Shown: in pieces, positions 58,680 through 64,000 of the stretch
Numbering within the stretch: position 1 is the first letter of the stretch
How the letters are laid out: each line of letters starts with the position of its first letter
Assembly: GCF_022965805.1 (NCBI RefSeq)
Contig: NW_027331365.1
Coordinates: 62,001-126,000, forward strand
DNA length: 64,000 nt
Reading direction: 5' to 3'
From: Primulina eburnea
Taxonomy: Eukaryota; Streptophyta; Magnoliopsida; Lamiales; Gesneriaceae
Notes under the pieces: model-generated
Seen by the model: the letters and a program-made list of their open reading frames with translations, nothing else
The model's database searches: none
Told to the model about the DNA's origin: nothing
Position numbers and translations under genes: made by a program

Positions 58680-60742
58680 TATAACGGCACGAAAATTCGT
58701 GTTTGAATATTTGCGGAAAAATTAAAAATTTTCTTTGTAAAGTAAGTAAAATGTCTCATTCATAAAATAGACCGTTAAATAAAGTTTAAATGTTAAAAAT
58801 AGCAGCGGAAGAAATTATTTGTTTGCAAAAGAACAATTTAAGACTATTCCTACAACGGATAAACTGTTTGAGCATAAAAATGATAAATGCTAAAATGAGG
58901 TCCTCGGGTTCCACTACTGCCGACCCAAGCTAGCTCACTGGTCCCCGCCCTCGGCCCCGGCATCATCAGTACCTACAACAATCAATTCTAGTGAGTCTAA
59001 AGACTCAACATGCATATATCGTAAATAACGAGTAAATATAGTAAAAATTTCATGGGAGTAAAAATATCATGTCACGAGGCACAATGTGAAAATAACATAT
59101 CATGAGCGATTATACTACGTGCATAACTGAAGTGAAAGTCACAGTGAAAATGTTTGCCCCTTGGAGCCCTGTACTTAAATAGCATGTAATAAATTTTCTG
59201 TTGAGATTATGGTCTACGCAAGTGGCCCCTGCACTGAAACTGACCGGTAACTGGTGACCGGATAATAAAATGCTCCCATGGCCGGTAACTGGCGACAGGG
59301 TAAAATAATGAACGTCTGATCCGACTATGCCACAGTATACTGGGTGATACAAACTGAACTGACCGGTAACTGGCGACCGGATTTAGCAATAATCCCATGA
59401 TAGTGAAATGGCCACAAGCAATATCGCATAATCTCAAAAATGAACATTTTATATTTTTATGCATGTAATATAATTAAATGGCACAATTAAATATCCTGTA
59501 ATAATTTAATGCTTGGATTGGATCGCTCCCAAGCTCGCTGCAACCTAAATATGCCATGAAAAAATGTGCAATAGATGTATGGGACCAAACTATGCAATAA
59601 CATTCGAAAATATGACAATTACACCGAATGACTTCGTATTTAATCATGACTCGGAACCAACCCGAGCCAACACTGAAACATCATATAGTCATGATTAAAA
59701 TACGCTTAAAATGATAATTTAATGCTCCTAAAATGATGCAAGTCGAATTTTAGGTGAATGGAGGCCAAAACATGAAACGCTCTTTCGAGAGTCAATTTGG
59801 CACATCGCACCGTAAATTCTCGTATGACCTCAAAAATGATTTGAATCACGAACGGCCAAAAAATGACCTTCATAACTCGATGCGGCACTATCCAGTCGAA
59901 GTCCATAGGCTAAAAGCCAACCAAGAACTCAAACGACGCCTGAGAACAACAGCACGCTTGCTGTCAAAATTACAGCAGCTGCACATTTGATTTTCTTGTG
60001 TCATTTTCGAGACTACCGGCCATTGTGGCTTGAACCACTGACCAGAGACTCTTACCAACATCCCAAGGAATGTTTTGAACCATGGCTAAGGGCCCTAGGC
60101 CAGCCACAATCCGAACCACACCAGAAACAAGACCACACTCCTAGCCGAGAACGTAATCTGCGCGCTTGGGGAGTTTTGCTTCGTTTGTTGTCATGGACCT
60201 TTCCAGTGGCCATTTGGTTGACCATGGCACGATCTAGACATCTTGGGGTATGGTATGAACTGTGGCTAAGGGCCATAGGCCAACCAAGATCCACACCAAT
60301 CCACCAAAATTCGAAACACACATGCTATACGAATGAAGAGCCGAAATGGGGAAGGGGCTGTTCTTGACCAAGCCACCAAAAGAGCGACTTCGTCACGTCA
60401 TAGACATGCTAGGGAAATGATCTAACCATGGCTATATGCCTTGTGGCAGCCCAGATCAGATCCATTCCCTTGACAGCACACAACAGATTTTTCGAAAACT
60501 TAAATGGCCAAGATTGAAGAGTTGCTGTCAAATTCGAATTCTATCATGCATGGGTCTTGTTTGAATGGACCAACATGGTCTTGACACACCCTAGTATGTG
60601 TCTAGATGTAGCATAGTGAGCCTGGAGTCGAACCATCCACCTGAAACATCAAAACAAGAGAACCCGTGAAGAGCATCATGAAAGTCGAAATCTGCATGTG
60701 TGATTTTTCTGAAAATTTCTTGCTATGTTTCGGTTTTTGCAT
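58680..60742 (-). repeat. 5' LTR of B-I, truncated
   Basis: It matches the 3' LTR (from 28255) up to the words CGGTTTTTGCAT at about 60742, then changes to unrelated sequence. The missing part is the first ~950 bp of the LTR in element direction, the U3 start, so the promoter end is gone, and so is the right-hand target duplication. The palindrome is at 58993-59006. Confidence 0.88.
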
Positions 60743-61220
60743 CACTCCTACTAATGAAAATAGTCTTTATTTATTGAATATGAAAAACCTTAAACAAAAG
60801 GACACGTCTCTTCATAAAATGATGCAACCAAGTTGCACCATTTCCTTGGCACCTTCTTCAATTGAGGCGCCACACCTACCTAATTCACACGACATTTCAA
60901 ATTGAATTTTCTTATAAAATTTTTAATTTTTAATATATATTATATATTAATAATAAATATATATAATTATTTCGATTCCACCTTTACATTCGATAAAGTT
61001 CGAACTAATATTTATGAACATTCAATTAATTTCTCATTCACCCTAATAGGTAATAGAGAAATATTTTTTTTTGTTATACAATTCGTTCAAATTATTTTAT
61101 CGATTCTAAATAGGTGTGCAACTCATTTTTTTTTACAATCTTCACATGAATGAAAATTAATACATGTACCTATGCTGACTCGACAAATATCATTCTAGCG
61201 AAAAATTATTGCATCGGGAT
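60743..61220. other. AT-rich flank after the B-I truncation, no gene recognised
   Basis: CACTCCTACTAATG begins new sequence. It is AT-rich, with TATATATTA runs at 60930-60965. The open frame 60666-60905 spans the junction between LTR and flank and is not credible as a gene. Confidence 0.6.
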
Positions 61221-62378
61221 ATGGGATAATACCTATTTTTGTCCTTATTGTTAACCGCTTTTCCCATTTCAGTACCTCTTCATTTTTTACTGCTTATGTA
61301 ATCCTTCAAGTTTTCGAAATCTTCCCGAATTGGTCCCTGTCGTTATGTTGACGTTAAGATTAACGTTGACCCACATCATGTGCTTCTCACATGATCTTTT
61401 CTTTGTGAATGCAGACGATTACTCCTTCTCATTTTACTGACAGTCCCTACGACAACCCTAATTCGAAACCCACAGCGAACTGGAAGAAAATGTAGCAATT
61501 CCAGCCCAGACCAGAGTAGCAGAATTTACCTTGCGAAGATTTAGGTCCAGCAATTCATCCCAGTTATCGAATCAGACGCCTCGACATCATTACTGCTAAA
61601 AAAAGACATTTGATGGTGATATTTCCTGTGCTCTTGTGTGAATTTTTGTTTTAACATTGATTTGGACTCGCGTCTCTCCCAAAACTTGGGACTACTCCCC
61701 AATCTCCACGGGTGTTGATATTAATAACTCTTTTATGCACATTTATAACATCAGCCAATTTGGTGGGGATTGGTAACTATTATAACATCAACGATTTTGT
61801 TCTTAGTTTTTTTAACACATTTTTTTAAAAATAATTATATTTCATATAAAAGTTTATTATATAAAAATATAAAGCAATATTTTATGTGGTTATTATTTAG
61901 TTTTAATTAATCTTTCCCACCTTTAATTTCATATTTCGTCCGAATTAAACTACAACATTTCTTTTAAGTTTCACGCCAGAAAATATATAATCATTTTTTT
62001 AGCAGTAATGATGTCGAGGCATCTGATTCGATAACTGGGGATGAGTTGATGGACCTAATTCTTTGCAAGGAAAATTCTACCACTCTGGTCTGGGCTGGAA
62101 TTGCTACATTTTCTTCCAGTTCGTCGTGGGTTTCGAATTAGGGTTGTCGTAGGGGCTGTCAGTAAAATGAGAAGGAGTAATCGTCTGCATTCACAAAGAA
62201 AATATCATGTGAGAGGCACATGATGTGTGTCCACGTTAATCTTAACTTCAACATAACGACATGGAACAATTCGGGAAGATTTTGAAAACTTGAAGGATTA
62301 CTTAAGCAGTCAAAAATGAAGAGGTACTGAAATGAGAAAAGCGGTCAACAATAAGGACGAAAATGTGTATTATCCCAT
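61221..62378. mobile_element. Fold-back element with ~384-bp terminal inverted repeats
   Basis: The left arm 61221-61604 and right arm 61994-62378 are near-perfect reverse complements. Both outer ends read ATGGGATAATAC, and both inner ends read through CATCATTACTGCTAAAAAAA. The unrelated centre (61605-61993) is 389 bp and AT-rich, with no coding. Long arms and no transposase suggest a non-autonomous Mutator-like or Foldback element. I find no clear 8-9-bp target duplication, so the superfamily is open. Confidence 0.88.
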
Positions 62379-62860
62379 AGTTTTTGCCTTTGAACCTTTC
62401 ATAGTGAGATATAATCAGATTTATTTGAAAATTAATGAACACGATATCTTGAATTATTTTTCATTTAGTGTTAACCAAGATAGTTATATTCACAAAATAA
62501 CATTTCAATTATCCGTCTTGTGTTAACCAAGACGATTATATTCACAAAATAACATTTCTAACATTTCATTAGGTTTAAGTGTTTTCATCTTTGAAGTGGC
62601 CATATTGTGCACTTAAGCCGGTGATATCCTAGGAGATTATCTCATTATACTCTAACATACTTAATAGTATGTTTAAGGAATCATAAAAGGTAAAAACCTA
62701 GCATCATACCCTTTTTGTGAGCAAAACCTCTTATCATAGGAATAGGTAGGATAATTCTTCAAGATGTTTCTACCAATCTCGTAATTTAGTTATCTCTTTT
62801 GAACCTACATCTTGGGATTTTCAGAAAAATAAGTTGGTTTTCCACTACAAGATTTAATTT
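62379..62860. repeat. Non-coding stretch with 52-bp tandem repeat
   Basis: TGTTAACCAAGA(T/C)... ATTCACAAAATAACATTTC occurs at 62469 and 62521 (period 52). The rest (AGTGGCCATATTGTGCACTTAAG and onward) is probably the 3' non-coding or LTR part of the copia remnant on its right, but I cannot mark an LTR end. Confidence 0.5.
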
Positions 62861-62899
62861 TGGGCTTTTAATCTTGATAGACAATTCATTTGATCTCTC

Positions 62900-64000
62900 G
62901 GTATATTTTTGTAAGTGAATCCGCGAGATTCTTCTTTGATTTTACATAATCAATGGATAATGTTATTAGAGATCAATTTTCGTATGATATTATTTATACA
63001 ATGGATGTATCGAGACTTATCGTAGTACATACTGCTTTACGCCCTTTCAATTGTTAATCGACTATCGCAATGAATTATTATTGAGGAAACAAGATTATTC
63101 TAACAAGGGATTTCTTATAAGAAACTTCGAAGCCACTCAACTTCTTCTCCCATTTTGTGTGAAGCTATAAATTCCGATTTCATTGTAGATCAAGCAATAT
63201 ACGTTTGCTTAGAATAATTCCATGATATAGCACCACCATCATTGTAAATACGTGAATTTGTGGATTTTGAATCACTTGTGTCAGATATTCTTTTTGCATC
63301 ACTATAGCCTTCTAGGACCGCGTGATATCTCGTATAGTGCATTATATAGTTTAAGGTGTATCTTAAATATCTAAGTGCTCATATTAATGCCTTCCAATGG
63401 TCATTACTAGGATTATTTGTAAATCTACTAAGTTTTTTGAACATAAGCAATATCCGGATGAGTATAGTTCAAGAGATACATCAAACTGCTTATGATCTTC
63501 GAATATTCTAACTAGGATATGTGTTCACCCGTATTTGTTGAAAGATGCATATTTGGATCTCCGGTTGTTTTGATTAAGGATATATCGTTCACATTATATT
63601 TTTCCAATATCTTATCAACATTGTGATATTTTGACAAAACATGTTCTTCCGATGTCTTGGTAACTTTTATCTACAAAATGACACCTACTTCTCCTATATC
63701 TTTCATATCATGATTTTTCGTGAACATTTTATTAGTAGTTTTGATGATAATAATATTTCTTTCCACAATTAATATATCATTAAGGTACAAGCATATTATC
63801 ACATATGCTTCAGATGTGCCTTCGATGTGTATACATTAAGCATACTTGTTAATTTTGAAACCATTTAGCAATATATTTTTTCAAATTTTTTGTTCCATTG
63901 TTTTGGCACTTGTTTAAGCACATATAATGACTTTATGAGCGTAGAAACCTTTTTCTCTTGTCCAGGAACCACATGTCCTCCTGGTTGTTCCATATATATT
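62900..64000 (-). pseudogene. Ty1/copia pol remnant (RT to RNase H), runs off the window
   Basis: The - strand starts at the edge with IYMEQPGGHVVPGQEKKV and LIKSLYVLKQVPKQWNKKFE, the copia RT words. It ends with copia RNase H words: [20 protein letters not shown], then MKSEFIASHKMGEEVEWL, and IHCDSRLTIERA near 63050. Many stops and shifts break it. The RT catalytic YVDD region (about 63760) is not intact. Orientation is right to left. The gag and integrase, if they exist, lie beyond 64000. Confidence 0.88.

Larger units (their letters stand above)
28255..60742 (-). mobile_element. Element B-I: outer Tekay-like gypsy element, split and truncated
   Basis: The oldest layer of a three-level nest, about 10.1 kb once B-II is removed. 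Parts from left: 3' LTR (28255-31389), pol C-terminus (31426-32446), [B-II insert], rest of pol (54829-57183), intron (57184-57376), gag, primer site (58666-58677), and 5' LTR from 58680, which breaks off at about 60742. The pol halves on the two sides of B-II join exactly within integrase. Several stops and frameshifts make it inactive. Confidence 0.9.

Noticed and set aside
60666..60905. 79-residue open frame as a gene
   Set aside because: It spans the break between the B-I LTR and unrelated flank, so it is a chance fusion.

Overview
The window looks like a repeat-rich block of a flowering-plant (probably eudicot) nuclear genome. It has spliced genes, plant-type LTR retrotransposons with initiator-Met or Asp tRNA primer sites, and an endogenous plant pararetrovirus. 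I cannot fix the species. Almost everything is mobile DNA. I could recognise only one host gene.

Layout: 1-2828 is the 3' end of a Tekay-like Ty3/gypsy element (D, + strand). 2829-4540 is a worn, possibly copia-type remnant. 5947-7830 holds the host gene, a spliced Romo1/Mgr2-like mitochondrial inner-membrane protein of 74 residues on the - strand, too finely split to appear as one open frame. Just upstream of its promoter side, 8070 to about 27120, lies a decayed endogenous pararetrovirus (+). Its order is capsid, movement protein, protease, reverse transcriptase/RNase H, then a transactivator-position ORF. It is cut in two by a young, apparently intact Tekay-like element A (8740-20270, - strand; 3053-bp LTRs, TSD GAAAG).

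28255-60742 is a three-level nest. Element B-I (-) was entered in its integrase by a sister copy B-II (32447-54823, TSD GCTGA). B-II was entered in its left (3') LTR by C, an Athila-like element (33459-45558, +; two 1393-bp LTRs). The right end holds a 1.16-kb fold-back element with about 384-bp inverted arms (61221-62378) and a copia pol remnant (- strand) running off the window.

Main observations: (1) families A and B both look as if they carry a spliceable intron between gag and protease. Removing it (603 bp in A, 193 bp in both B copies) joins gag and pol in the same phase at the same codon. (2) Element C carries a family of tiny perfect hairpins (5-bp GC-rich stems, ACCC loop), six per LTR just upstream of the TATA box and about a dozen more in the pol-ORF3 spacer. 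This suggests a second U3-like control region in front of the intact third ORF. (3) The pararetrovirus copy begins at its primer-binding site. (4) B-II lost exactly 720 bp (the RT core) in frame.

All coordinates were read by eye from the sequence. Family names rest on recognised motifs, not on database searches.
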